Shown piece after piece: positions 43,446 to 51,525 of a stretch of DNA of 61,354 nt. Location of the stretch: assembly GCA_016291435.1 (NCBI GenBank), contig JAEEXH010000008.1, positions 1 to 61,354 on the forward strand, in the 5' to 3' direction. The stretch is from Oscillospiraceae bacterium. GTDB lineage: Bacteria; Bacillota; Clostridia; Oscillospirales; Ruminococcaceae. Each line of letters opens with the position of its first letter. Position 1 is the stretch's first letter. The translations under genes were made by a program, and so were the position numbers. The notes beneath the pieces were generated by a model that searched no databases, was not told the origin of the DNA, and saw only the letters and a program-made list of their open reading frames with translations.

Positions 43446-43565
43446 TTATTTCCATCTGAACTTCTTTGCAAGCACACAGGAAAAACGGATTGTCAGATAT
43501 ATCAGCAGCAGCGCACTGACGATTCCGGCGCCCGCTGCAAATGTTTCATTTGCCCAGAGCTTTGG
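43446..43565 (-). pseudogene. In-frame continuation after the stop of the 43566 gene
   Basis: Directly after the TAA at 43568-43566 the same frame stays open for 39 codons. It encodes PKLWANETFAAGAGIVSALL, a membrane-type helix and VLAKKFRWK, then stops at 43446, 24 bases before the next start. The spacing is normal for an operon if the gene once ended here. Either the upstream gene was shortened by a nonsense change, or this is the remnant of another gene. Confidence 0.5.
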
Positions 43566-44030
43566 TTATTCTGTATAGCTTACAAGATCGGCTTTGTATC
43601 TGCCGTCCTCTGCCGTGAATCTAATGCGCAGGATCAGGCGGTCATCCTGATACGCGAGACACGTGTAGACCGCGGAAGAACCGTCCGGCGTTTCGTCCGA
43701 GTATATGATTTCGCCGAAGAAGCACTGCTCCATGAATGCGTGATAATCGCTGACATAGAACACGAAGCGGTCGCGGGTATCCTGTGCGAGCGACGGGATC
43801 CAGTATCGCTCCGGGTCTGCATCGCGGAGATTCATGTGATACTCTGCTTCCAGCTGTTCTATGCGCTTCTTTGTGAAGATGCGCCAGTCGGTCGGCACCA
43901 GTGCGTGCATCACGAGCCACACAAACAGCGCTGCTGCACCGAACACTGTGAGGATGCAGCCTGTCGGCGATTTCTGCCGCGGCGGGCGCGCGTCCTGTTC
44001 GTCGTATACAGTGAAATTGTAGTCTTCCAT
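43566..44030 (-). CDS. Single-pass membrane protein, unknown (possibly truncated)
   Basis: A 154-residue protein. A cytoplasmic N-terminus (1-24) precedes one helix (about 25-45) and an outer domain. The opening of that domain, PTDWRIFTKKRIEQLEAEYH, resembles the protein at 41142. Its start codon shares a base with the stop of the XRE regulator gene (TAATG). The frame continues after the stop (see 43446). Confidence 0.7.
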   Translation of the reverse strand: MEDYNFTVYDEQDARPPRQKSPTGCILTVFGAAALFVWLVMHALVPTDWRIFTKKRIEQLEAEYHMNLRDADPERYWIPSLAQDTRDRFVFYVSDYHAFMEQCFFGEIIYSDETPDGSSAVYTCLAYQDDRLILRIRFTAEDGRYKADLVSYTE

Positions 44031-44239
44031 TATTCCTCCTTTACATATTCGAGGACATCGCCCGGCTGACAGTCGAGTTCGCGGCAGATCGCTTCCAGTG
44101 TCGAGAAGCGCACCGCCTTTGCCTTGTTGTTTTTGAGGATGGAAAGATTCGCGGGCGTGATATCCACACGCTCGGCAAGCTCTCCCGCGGAGATCTTCCG
44201 CTTTGCCATCATCACATCGAGATTGACCATGATCGGCAT
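44030..44239 (-). CDS. XRE-family HTH regulator (YozG-like)
   Basis: A 69-residue DNA-binding protein, a single Cro/C1 helix-turn-helix: KISAGELAERVDITPANLSILKNNKAKAVRFSTLEAICRELDCQPGDVLEY. AAAGGAG 8 bases upstream sets the start at 44239. This small regulator type typically follows a DUF2975 protein, as here; the pair is thought to regulate itself. Confidence 0.92.
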   Translation of the reverse strand: MPIMVNLDVMMAKRKISAGELAERVDITPANLSILKNNKAKAVRFSTLEAICRELDCQPGDVLEYVKEE

Positions 44240-44253
44240 ATTCTCCGCTCCTT

Positions 44254-44706
44254 TCAGATGGTGTAGTCGTTTTCTTCGCGCAGCGTGATGCCCATTTCCA
44301 GCAGATTCTTCACCACGCGCACGACCAGCCCGCCAAACGCCGCAATGAACGCCACAAAGAACGCGAGCGGCCGGCGGAAGGCAAGCACGATCCAGATTGC
44401 CGCGACCGCGAAGCAGCACCACGAGATCAGGCGCAGACAAAATGCGTTCTGATTTACAAAGACCTGCTGCTTTGCGATGTTGTCGAGCATTTTCAGCAGG
44501 CCGAGCAGCGCCGCAATGCCGAGAAATGCGCTGAGATACAGGCAGACTGTCAGCATCATGCGGATGGGCTCATGCCCGGAGACCGCGTCATACCATTCGG
44601 TCATCACGGGGATGCAGAAGAGCGCCGCGCCTGCGAGCACAAGTGTCACGAGCGTGAGGATGCGGGTGAGTGTCAGAGATTTTTTTGCAGTCCATTTGAT
44701 ATTCAT
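44254..44706 (-). CDS. DUF2975 membrane protein
   Basis: A 150-residue protein with four helices and the DUF2975 landmarks VFVNQNAFCLRLISWCCF and LEMGITLREENDYTI. The start at 44706 has AAAAGGAG about 9 bases upstream; a longer frame lacks support. It is the first gene of the leftward operon, 14 bases ahead of the XRE regulator. The family has no established biochemical function. Confidence 0.88.
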   Translation of the reverse strand: MNIKWTAKKSLTLTRILTLVTLVLAGAALFCIPVMTEWYDAVSGHEPIRMMLTVCLYLSAFLGIAALLGLLKMLDNIAKQQVFVNQNAFCLRLISWCCFAVAAIWIVLAFRRPLAFFVAFIAAFGGLVVRVVKNLLEMGITLREENDYTI

Positions 44707-44743
44707 ACGGGATCGCTCCTTTTCTGATTTGCTTTCTGAGACC

Positions 44744-44772
44744 AGTATAGCACACTTCTTTCCGTTTGTCAA
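44744..44772 (-). promoter_or_regulatory. Sigma-A promoter of the DUF2975/XRE operon
   Basis: Minus strand TTGACA (44772-44767), 17 bases, TATACT (44749-44744). Confidence 0.75.
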
Positions 44773-44780
44773 TAGTTTTT

Positions 44781-44795
44781 TATCGAAAAACGATA
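44781..44795. promoter_or_regulatory. Palindrome, candidate XRE operator
   Basis: TATCG and CGATA flank AAAAA, 8 bases upstream of the -35 box of the DUF2975/XRE promoter and 47 bases ahead of the divergent DUF2752 gene. A good site for self-regulation (inference). Confidence 0.5.
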
Positions 44796-44841
44796 TATTT
44801 TTCTTGAAATTCGAGAATTTGTATCCGGGAGGTGTATTGCC

Positions 44842-45243
44842 GTGCAGCAAAAATCCGCGCAGATGCGCAGAAAGCAGCAGATCATGCTGCTCTGCGTGCT
44901 GCCCTTTGCCGCGGCAGGGATTCTGCTTGCCGTGCGGTATGTCTATGAGATTTACCTGATGCCGCATATGTACCCGTGCATTCTGCGGACGCTGACGGGG
45001 AAGCTCTGCCCTGCCTGCGGGATGACGCACAGCGTCTTTGCACTTTGCCGCGGCGACCTTGCGGGGGCGGTGCGGGAGAATGCGGTGATCCCGGCATGTG
45101 TGCTGCTGGCGCTGCTTTGGTATGCGGAGCGCTGGTGCAAAGCACTCGGGAAGCGCGTGACGCTGCTGCCGCGGAAGGTGTGGTTCTGGATCGCGCTGCT
45201 TGCCTTGTGGCTCCTCTATGCGCTGCTGCGGAATGTTCTGTAA
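44842..45243 (+). CDS. DUF2752 membrane protein
   Basis: A 133-residue protein with three helices. The family signature is LCPACGMTHSVFALCRGDLAGAVRENAVIP, with its C-P-x-C-G motif. Function is unknown. The GTG start at 44842 is 9 bases after GGAGG. Divergent to the DUF2975 operon. Its stop codon TAA overlaps the end of the repeat element at 45241. Confidence 0.85.
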   Translation: MQQKSAQMRRKQQIMLLCVLPFAAAGILLAVRYVYEIYLMPHMYPCILRTLTGKLCPACGMTHSVFALCRGDLAGAVRENAVIPACVLLALLWYAERWCKALGKRVTLLPRKVWFWIALLALWLLYALLRNVL

Positions 45244-45414
45244 ATCAGAATATAACCCCTCAGTCAGCTTCGCTGACAGCTCCCCTTTCAGGGGAGCCAA
45301 GAACGCAGAATTCCAGCCTTTGAAGAGCACTTTACCTTGCCTCCCCTGAAAGGGGAGGGGGACCGCCGCCAACGGCGGCGGTGGTGGGGTTGCTCCCCGC
45401 CAAACTCTGATTTA
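45241..45414. mobile_element. MITE-like element with TA flanks
   Basis: Ends AAATCAGA (left) and TCTGATTT (right) are inverted. Inside, CTCCCCTTTCAGGGGAG appears twice in opposite orientation, with the sub-hairpins CAGC-TTCG-GCTG and CCGCCG-CCAA-CGGCGG. TA is found at both borders (45241-45242 and 45413-45414), as expected for a target-site duplication of Tc1/mariner-like elements. No coding capacity. Both convergent neighbours stop at TAA codons formed at the element borders. Confidence 0.7.
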
Positions 45415-46473
45415 TGAGGGCAGATGCTTTAAGAAAAATGTCTCGATCTCCGAGAGCAGCGCTTCGTTCGGCTGATTGACAATCCCGGTATCCGCCTTCG
45501 CAAGCTCCGCAGCACGCACATCATCCGGCACGCCGTCAGGATACTGCTCCGCGATCTTTGCATAGCCTTCGTTGAATTCTGCGGCGTAATCATTCGATGC
45601 GTCGCTGTAAATGAGCTTCGTGTGCCCGGCGTATTTCCCGCTGACCGTGTGAAATTCCGCATTCGGATTCGTGATCTCGCCGCGGTGCCCGTAAATGCCG
45701 ACGCTGTCATAGGGGATGAGCTCGTCCAGCTCGCCGTGGGTCACATAGAGCGGCGTTGTGCTGCTGTTTGCCGCATCGACCGCATTGCGTCCGGCATCCT
45801 TCCCGAAGACGATCTGATTATAGCCCCACGCAAACGGGTGGAACAGTGTGCCGAGCACGCTGCCGAGCATGTCCTCGGCGCCCTTGTCCAGCATCTCGAC
45901 CGGGTATGCGTATCCGGAAATGCTCGCAGATGCGGCGATCTTATGATCATATTCCAGAATGGCAGCCGCCGCATAGCCGCCCCAGCTGTGTCCCATCACG
46001 CAGACGGGGACGCCCGAAAAACGGCTGTCCTGCTCGATGAATGTGAGTGCTTTATCAAGGTCGAGCACAGACTGCACAAGACCCTTTGTGCCCTTGCCTT
46101 CGCTGGTGCATGTGCCGGTTGCGTCATAGGCAAAGACGCGCCAGCCGCGGTCAACGAACCAGAGCAGCTGATTGAGATAGGATTCATGCCCTGTGCCGAT
46201 GCCGTGTGCGAAGACCAGCAGCGGACCGTCGTTCTCCATGCCGTAGAAATAGCCCTGGAGGTTGTTGCCGCCGGATGTGAACTGCACATTTTCGCGCGGG
46301 TAACGGCCGGCGAAGTCTTCATACAGATAATATGCGCTCAGTTTGCGGTCGGGATACGCTGCGCGGTTAAACCGTTTCTGCATGATCACGGCCGTGGCGA
46401 TGCTGCCGCCGGCGACAGTCAGCACAGCGAGTGCGGAAACACCCGCCAGAATGCGCTTGTATGCCTTTTTCAT
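45412..46473 (-). CDS. Alpha/beta hydrolase with N-terminal anchor
   Basis: A 353-residue hydrolase. A membrane helix (about 8-30) is followed by the fold with the oxyanion strand LVFAHGIGTGHES, nucleophile GHSWGG, acid in HGELDELIP and probable His in GKYAGHTKLIY. It resembles the BAAT/dienelactone group but the substrate is unknown. Start at 46473 (MKKAYKR); the ribosome site CGGAG is rather far (13 bases). Stop codon at the border of the MITE-like element. Confidence 0.85.
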   Translation of the reverse strand: MKKAYKRILAGVSALAVLTVAGGSIATAVIMQKRFNRAAYPDRKLSAYYLYEDFAGRYPRENVQFTSGGNNLQGYFYGMENDGPLLVFAHGIGTGHESYLNQLLWFVDRGWRVFAYDATGTCTSEGKGTKGLVQSVLDLDKALTFIEQDSRFSGVPVCVMGHSWGGYAAAAILEYDHKIAASASISGYAYPVEMLDKGAEDMLGSVLGTLFHPFAWGYNQIVFGKDAGRNAVDAANSSTTPLYVTHGELDELIPYDSVGIYGHRGEITNPNAEFHTVSGKYAGHTKLIYSDASNDYAAEFNEGYAKIAEQYPDGVPDDVRAAELAKADTGIVNQPNEALLSEIETFFLKHLPS

Positions 46474-46584
46474 AGCTTTTGATACTCCGTTGTGATTCTG
46501 TTTTTCAATGCAGCGGATCATCGGAATCCGGCAGGGAGCCGCTGCGGAGATGATACCGCAGCCGCACGGATTCCCGGGCTGCCT

Positions 46585-46917
46585 TCAGAGGATTTTCACC
46601 AGCACCGGATAATCCTCCCGCCCCGGAAGATATTTGATGCTGATTCTGTCTCCTGCTTTGAATCTGTGACTTCCCGGATTGCTGAGCAGTGCCTCCACAG
46701 CCTGTCCGTCCAGATTGGTATATGTGATATAGTAATCCTCCGTGACGCTGCTCTGCGCCGTATCGCCGGTTCCGCTCTCCCATTCACGCAGTTCTACGCG
46801 TGAAACCACGGCATCTGTGTCGATGCCTGCCTTTTTCACCTTGCTGGTCACAGCATATGCCCAGATTCCGCCTGCGGCAAATGCTGCCAGTATGACGATC
46901 AGTATGATTTCAAACAT
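46585..46917 (-). CDS. Small membrane protein, DUF3592-like
   Basis: A 110-residue protein with an N-terminal helix (about 2-22) and a small beta domain (TDAVVSRVEL, DYYITYTNLDG, FKAGDRISIKYLPG) of the DUF3592 type. AGGAGG precedes the ATG. Function unknown. 46474-46584 has only a partial inverted repeat. Confidence 0.7.
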   Translation of the reverse strand: MFEIILIVILAAFAAGGIWAYAVTSKVKKAGIDTDAVVSRVELREWESGTGDTAQSSVTEDYYITYTNLDGQAVEALLSNPGSHRFKAGDRISIKYLPGREDYPVLVKIL

Positions 46918-47013
46918 GATCTGCCTCCTGTCCGGTCATATCATTCCGCGCATACACGCGATTTTATTTTTCGGGATTGCTGCTGTTTTACATCTTCCGG
47001 CATATTGAAAAGA

Positions 47014-47043
47014 ACCCGCGTGGACACAGCCGCCCACGCGGGT
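47014..47043 (-). terminator. Terminator of the Cys-rich protein gene
   Basis: ACCCGCGTGG pairs with CCACGCGGGT over 10 bases; on the minus strand TTCTTTT follows. Confidence 0.75.
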
Positions 47044-47058
47044 CTCTTGCCGGTGCGG

Positions 47059-47802
47059 TCAGCTCCGGCAGCACTCCTGTGAACCGTTCTGATTCTGCAT
47101 GAGCGACTGCGGCGCAAATTCCTCCGCCGGGAACTGCAAGCGGCTGAAGATCTCGCAGGGCGAGTCGGTCTCCGCGGCGCATGCCTTCTCCGGCACGGTG
47201 TAGGGGCTTGCGGCAACATTCAACGTCACGGGGCGCGTGAGCTCCACGACCGAGAAGATGCCGAGCGTCAGCATGACGGCTCTCCGCACATTCGGGATGG
47301 GGCTGCCGTCAGGCAGGGCGCTCCCGCCGTTCCCGCAGATCGTTGCGATCCTTGTCTCCAGCGCAATCGGATCGACGCACTGGCAGCTTGCGGTCGGCAG
47401 ATTGACCGTGTCGCAGCAGCAGTTTGTCTCGCCGATCGAGGCGCCGCTGCTGAAGAAGGTCTTGGTGTTCGATTCCGAGCCGTAAAGGATCACGCTCTTC
47501 GAGGCAGTCGCGGTGCCGTGCAGCGGCGTCGGTGTGTCGCAGGCACGCTCATAGGCGAGCAGCTCCACGCCGAAGGTGTAGGTGAGATCGACCGAATAAT
47601 AGCCGCGGTTGAACGCAATGGGTTCGACCGTCATGCAGATATTGTCGATTGTGCAGCAGCGTGTCTTGACGGCAGTGAACTGCTGCGGCAGCTCCGCGCC
47701 GCCGTCGAGCTGCACCTCCAGATTCGTGATGCAGTCCTTATCGGAGCAGCTGTCAAACACACGGTCGGCTTTCACCGGCACGATGATGCTGTCTTCGTTC
47801 AT
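47059..47802 (-). CDS. Conserved Cys-rich protein, possibly spore-associated
   Basis: A 247-residue soluble protein with about 17 cysteines, including DRVFDSCSDKDCITNLEV near the start, CCCD in the middle and CC near the end. No signal peptide or membrane segment. The opening words are familiar from uncharacterised proteins of many gut Clostridia; a spore-coat role is a guess based on the cysteine content. AGGAGG-like site upstream; single-gene unit with its own terminator. Confidence 0.7.
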   Translation of the reverse strand: MNEDSIIVPVKADRVFDSCSDKDCITNLEVQLDGGAELPQQFTAVKTRCCTIDNICMTVEPIAFNRGYYSVDLTYTFGVELLAYERACDTPTPLHGTATASKSVILYGSESNTKTFFSSGASIGETNCCCDTVNLPTASCQCVDPIALETRIATICGNGGSALPDGSPIPNVRRAVMLTLGIFSVVELTRPVTLNVAASPYTVPEKACAAETDSPCEIFSRLQFPAEEFAPQSLMQNQNGSQECCRS

Positions 47803-47878
47803 TATGGATTCCTCCCGTTACAGATTGGGAACGCTGCGTTCCCTCACTGCATTCTATTCACGGGAGGCAGAATATGTG

Positions 47879-48217
47879 TCAGGTGTTCTTGTCAACCGTG
47901 TGGAACTGCTTTAAGTTGCCGATTTTTTCATTGCGCTCTGCAAGCACCTGTTCGACCTCGCTCCAGTCAAGCCCCTGATTGGCGGCAAGCACCATCACAT
48001 GATAGAGCAGATCGTTGATCTCGTTCTTCAGTTCGTCATTGTCGCCGTTCTTTGCCGCGATGACGGTCTCGGTCGCTTCCTCGCCGACCTTCTTGCAGAT
48101 CTTGTCCACGCCCTTGTCAAAGAGATAGGCGGTGTAGGAGCCCTCCTGCGCGGTACCGTTTTTGTAAGCCTCCTGGCGCGCCTTGATGACGGCAAAGATT
48201 TCCTCGTAAATGCTCAT
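47879..48217 (-). CDS. hisE: Phosphoribosyl-ATP pyrophosphohydrolase
   Basis: A 112-residue all-helical MazG-fold enzyme, second step of histidine synthesis. Metal-binding motif [14 protein letters not shown] and [16 protein letters not shown]. The start overlaps the hisI stop by ATGA. In many bacteria hisI and hisE are fused; here they are separate, adjacent genes away from any other his gene in view. Confidence 0.95.
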   Translation of the reverse strand: MSIYEEIFAVIKARQEAYKNGTAQEGSYTAYLFDKGVDKICKKVGEEATETVIAAKNGDNDELKNEINDLLYHVMVLAANQGLDWSEVEQVLAERNEKIGNLKQFHTVDKNT

Positions 48218-48570
48218 GATTCGGTTTCCTCCTCTGTGCTGTAAAGTTCCTTGAAGAAGCAGCTGTAAGAGCCTGTGTGACATGCAGCGCCGGTCTGCTC
48301 GACATTCAGGAGCAGCGTGTCATCGTCGCAGTCGGCATAGATCGAGATGACCTTCTGCACATGCCCCGATGTGGCGCCCTTGTTCCAGTATTCCTGCCGC
48401 GAGCGGCTCCAGAACCATGTATAGCCGGTCTCCAGCGTGCGCCGGAGCGATTCCTCGTTCATATATGCCAGCATCAGCACGGTTTTCGTGTTGACCTCAT
48501 AGCAGATTGCGGGGATCAGCTCGGACTTCTGAAAGAAGCGGCTCAGATTTTCCGTATCGACCTTGATCAT
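48214..48570 (-). CDS. hisI: Phosphoribosyl-AMP cyclohydrolase
   Basis: A 118-residue zinc/magnesium enzyme, third step of histidine synthesis. Signature [19 protein letters not shown], metal ligands in DCDDDTLLL and the zinc cysteines in [13 protein letters not shown]. Start at 48570 with GGAG upstream. Coupled to hisE. Confidence 0.95.
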   Translation of the reverse strand: MIKVDTENLSRFFQKSELIPAICYEVNTKTVLMLAYMNEESLRRTLETGYTWFWSRSRQEYWNKGATSGHVQKVISIYADCDDDTLLLNVEQTGAACHTGSYSCFFKELYSTEEETES

Positions 48571-48603
48571 GCTGCATTGCTCCTTCGTTTTTGATGATAC
48601 CTT

Positions 48604-48632
48604 ATTATAGCACATATCGCAGAAAAGTGCAA
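48604..48632 (-). promoter_or_regulatory. Sigma-A promoter of hisIE
   Basis: Minus strand TTGCAC (48632-48627), 17 bases, TATAAT (48609-48604). Confidence 0.7.
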
Positions 48633-48687
48633 GAGTGAGAATTTGCGCAGAATATATGTTTGATTTATGCTGAATGACGCCGCGGGA

Positions 48688-48716
48688 TTGACTTTTGAAA
48701 GTAAATATGGTATAAT
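48688..48716 (+). promoter_or_regulatory. Sigma-A promoter of the TraX-like gene
   Basis: TTGACT (48688-48693), 17 bases, TATAAT (48711-48716). The ATG at 48724 is too near to be the start. Confidence 0.75.
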
Positions 48717-48780
48717 TAAATAGATGAACCTACGGACTCATCGTTCAGAACAGCCGATATGCAGCACAGGGAGAAAAATC

Positions 48781-49578
48781 ATGCAGACAAACGAAAAATA
48801 TAAAGTCATTAACCGGGACTTGCTGAAATTTATTGCGATCATTCCGATGGCGGTCGGACATTTTATCGACTTTTATTGCGGCGCTTCGGCGAGCTTACAG
48901 AATTCATGGCTTCTGTTTCTGCTCGCGCAGGCTTCCCTGATCGCCTCTCCGGTTTTTTTCTTCTTCATCGCAGAAGGATTCCGGCATACGCATTCCCTGA
49001 AAAAATATGCGCTCCGGCTGCTTCTGTTTGCCGTCATCACGCAGATTCCGTATTGCCTTATGATGAACGGGACGCTGCTGACACCGGGCATTTTCACATA
49101 TCTGAATGTGTTTTTCACGCTGTTTCTCGGCCTGATCGCATTGATTGTATCCGAAAGCGGCATGCAGCTGTGGCTGAAAATTGCGCTGGTTCTTCTTCTG
49201 GACGCTGCCACAGTGCTGCTTCAGATGCAGTGGCTCGTTTTCGGCATCCCGATCATTCTGATTTTCTATTACTTCCGGGAGCAGCCTGCAAAGCGGCTGG
49301 CGCTTTTCGCATTGTGCGCTGCCGGCAGTTTATTGATCGGAACCGTACCCGCAGCGGTCATCTATATGCAGCACGGGCGGAATGATCTGCTCGTGAACAG
49401 CCTGATCGGCTTTGCCGTTGATCTCTGCTTCCTGTTCGCAGGCTATCTGATCGTCACCTTCTTCTACAACGGCGAAAAAGGAAAGCATCCGCAGTTTGCA
49501 AAGTGGTTCTTCTATCTGTTCTATCCCGCGCATCTGTTTGTGATCTTTCTTGCAAAGCTGCTGGCGCATCAATACTAA
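48781..49578 (+). CDS. TraX-family membrane protein
   Basis: A 265-residue protein with about eight helices. Opening NRDLLKFIAIIPMAVGHFID, then FFFIAEGFRHT and ending FYLFYPAHLFVIFLAKLL, the TraX/acyltransferase-type pattern. TraX acetylates F-pilin in plasmids, but chromosomal Clostridial members have unknown substrates. GGGAG is 8 bases before the ATG. A terminator follows. Confidence 0.85.
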   Translation: MQTNEKYKVINRDLLKFIAIIPMAVGHFIDFYCGASASLQNSWLLFLLAQASLIASPVFFFFIAEGFRHTHSLKKYALRLLLFAVITQIPYCLMMNGTLLTPGIFTYLNVFFTLFLGLIALIVSESGMQLWLKIALVLLLDAATVLLQMQWLVFGIPIILIFYYFREQPAKRLALFALCAAGSLLIGTVPAAVIYMQHGRNDLLVNSLIGFAVDLCFLFAGYLIVTFFYNGEKGKHPQFAKWFFYLFYPAHLFVIFLAKLLAHQY

Positions 49579-49586
49579 GTGCATGC

Positions 49587-49619
49587 AAAAGCTGCGGAGT
49601 ATATCGCTCCGCAGCTTTT
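49587..49619. terminator. Bidirectional terminator after the TraX-like gene
   Basis: AAAAGCTGCGGAG pairs perfectly with CTCCGCAGCTTTT over a 7-base loop. Confidence 0.85.
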
Positions 49620-49661
49620 GCTGTTGTCTGTCCGGGGCAGCTCATGCAGGCAGTGAAAAAA

Positions 49662-49692
49662 TCCGCACACCGGGCGGGCGCCGGTGTGCGGA
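49662..49692 (-). terminator. Terminator of the sigma 2/anti-sigma 2 operon
   Basis: TCCGCACACCGG pairs with CCGGTGTGCGGA; on the minus strand TTTTTTC follows. Confidence 0.8.
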
Positions 49693-49714
49693 GTAAATGA
49701 AGGATGTTCTGTTG

Positions 49715-50848
49715 TCATGTGCTGAGCTGCTTCTCACGCGCAATGCATGCTTCGCGGAGAAAATCAAGATATGCGTCCACCTGCTCTGCGGTGATGCTCG
49801 TGCTGCGCTGACCGTATTTCTCGGGCAAAAGCTGACAGAGATAATACTGTCCGAGCAAATACGCATGATCGGCAAGCCCGTGCAGGCAGCCGGACTGAAT
49901 GCACGCGAAGTCTGTATCCGTAATGCTTCCGATCTGCTCCGGGGACGCGGCAAAGAGAGATGCCTTTGCGCTCATGTCAGTCGGCTGCATCAGGCTTGTG
50001 ACAGCGGCATCGAGCTTGAGGGAAGGCGTTGCCGCGGCGCGCGCCTCTGACGGATTCAGCGTCTTGTCGAAATACTGTGACATGTCGATTTCGATTGTGT
50101 CAATGTCATTGTAAATCGCAATCTGTGCGGCGTTCAGCATCTGCGGATAGCTGCCTGTTGTTTCCGGCAGTGTCAGATAATACTGATACATCCACGCCAG
50201 CATATAATCGGCATAGGTCAGATGTCCGTCCATGTCAATATCGCCGGGCTGATATGTCTGCGGCTCTGTTTCAGCGGCAGTTTGCTGCTCCGTCTGCACG
50301 GTTGTCTGCACCGCTGCGGCAGTCTCTGCGGTTGTCTGCGCTGCCGTGACGGCGGGCATTGCAGTCGTTTCTGCGGCGCGCACTGTCTGCACGGCGGCAG
50401 CTTCTGTGCCTGTCACTTCTGAGGTTGGGGTATTGTCCTCCAGCGTGCCGTCTTCGCAAAACGGCAGGATATAGGGCGTTGTACCGTGCATGATGCCCTC
50501 AAAAAGTGCCGCATCATCCGTTGCCTCCGTACTGTCTGCCGTTGTCTCCCGCTCGGTGCTGTCCGCCGTCAAGGTCGTTGTAAGCTGTGTGCCTGCGGCG
50601 GTTTCATGCACTTCCTCGATCGGATAGCCGGTTGTCTGCACATTGATGCCGTCATGTGCCTGCAAATAGACGCCGAGCGCGAGCAGTCCGCCGCATGCCG
50701 CCGCTGCCGCTGTCAGCCCTACCGCAATGCGCGTGACCGTTCTGCGGATGCGCCTCCGCCTGTTTGTGCGTGCCGCGATCTGCTGTGCCTCGCTGCGGAA
50801 ACGCGGATTGACCGCGGAAAATGCCTGCATCAGGTCCTGCGTTTTCAT
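49715..50848 (-). CDS. Probable anti-sigma factor 2 with dockerin-like module
   Basis: A 377-residue single-pass protein. The start at 50848 overlaps the sigma stop by ATGA and is 7 bases after GGAGG. The cytoplasmic part (1-40) is short and basic (RTNRRRRIRR). One helix (about 41-62) leads to a Thr/Ala/Glu-rich linker (about 70-195). Then comes a dockerin-like loop, GDIDMDGHLTYADYMLAW, with ligands at 1, 3, 5, 7 and 12. The second loop (about 245-260, YNDIDTIEIDMSQYF) is degenerate. A helical C-terminus of about 110 residues follows. If it is an anti-sigma factor, its outer part could contact a cohesin or the polysaccharide-bound complex (inference). Confidence 0.7.
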   Translation of the reverse strand: MKTQDLMQAFSAVNPRFRSEAQQIAARTNRRRRIRRTVTRIAVGLTAAAAACGGLLALGVYLQAHDGINVQTTGYPIEEVHETAAGTQLTTTLTADSTERETTADSTEATDDAALFEGIMHGTTPYILPFCEDGTLEDNTPTSEVTGTEAAAVQTVRAAETTAMPAVTAAQTTAETAAAVQTTVQTEQQTAAETEPQTYQPGDIDMDGHLTYADYMLAWMYQYYLTLPETTGSYPQMLNAAQIAIYNDIDTIEIDMSQYFDKTLNPSEARAAATPSLKLDAAVTSLMQPTDMSAKASLFAASPEQIGSITDTDFACIQSGCLHGLADHAYLLGQYYLCQLLPEKYGQRSTSITAEQVDAYLDFLREACIAREKQLST

Positions 50849-51402
50849 AGCCATTCCTCCTTCTCTAAAAATTGCCGCAGCCGTTTTCGTACACGGTGCA
50901 GCATGCTTTTGACCTTGTTCTCCGAAAAGCCGAACTGCGCCGCAATGGTGCGCACCTGCCAGAGATCGGCATACCGCCGCACGGTGACAGCGCGCATCTC
51001 GGGCGGGAGCTCCGCGAGAAAGCGGTTCAGCGCTTCGGAAAGCTGCCGCGTCTCGATGAGCTTCTCCACATCCTGCGTCCCGGGCACGCATTCTGCAAGC
51101 TCCTCCAGCACGGCGGGCTTCTCATTGCCGCCGCGCTTTGCCGCATGCTCCCTGCGGGCGAGCGAGACAGCCCTGCGCTTTGTCAGCGCGGAGAGAAAGC
51201 CAAAGAGATTCTCCGGCTTTTCCGGCGGGACCGCATTCCAGACAGCCAGCAGCACATCGTTCATGACTTCCTCTGCATCCTCTGCGCTGTCCACATACTG
51301 CATTGCGATCTTCCGGCAGCCTTTTTCATACTGCTTCCGCAGTGCCTGAAGCCCGCGCTCGTCACGCGCTTCGAGCAGCCGCAGGATCTCGGCGTCCTCC
51401 AT
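50845..51402 (-). CDS. ECF-type RNA polymerase sigma factor 2
   Basis: A 185-residue sigma-70 family protein. Region 2: YEKGCRKIAMQYVDSAEDAEEVMNDVLLAVWNAVPP. Region 4: LPPEMRAVTVRRYADLWQVRTIAAQFGFSENKVKSMLHRVRKRLR. GGGAGGG is 8 bases ahead of the start. It is divergent from the pectate lyase gene and coupled to the dockerin-bearing membrane protein. A -10 box TATAAT (51438-51433) is seen but the -35 box is poor. Confidence 0.92.
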   Translation of the reverse strand: MEDAEILRLLEARDERGLQALRKQYEKGCRKIAMQYVDSAEDAEEVMNDVLLAVWNAVPPEKPENLFGFLSALTKRRAVSLARREHAAKRGGNEKPAVLEELAECVPGTQDVEKLIETRQLSEALNRFLAELPPEMRAVTVRRYADLWQVRTIAAQFGFSENKVKSMLHRVRKRLRQFLEKEEWL

Positions 51403-51525
51403 CTGCGATCCCTCCCTTCATCCTCTCTGTCTATTATATCGCAAAATGATGCGCTTTGGTTGCATAAAGTCCGAAAAATCCATATCGCATGAGACAATTA
51501 TGCAGGAAAAGCGGAATATCTGTCA

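Noticed and set aside
41208-44069. 953-codon plus frame across the leftward operon
   Set aside because: Runs opposite several recognisable minus-strand genes and has an Arg/Cys/His/Glu-rich shadow composition.
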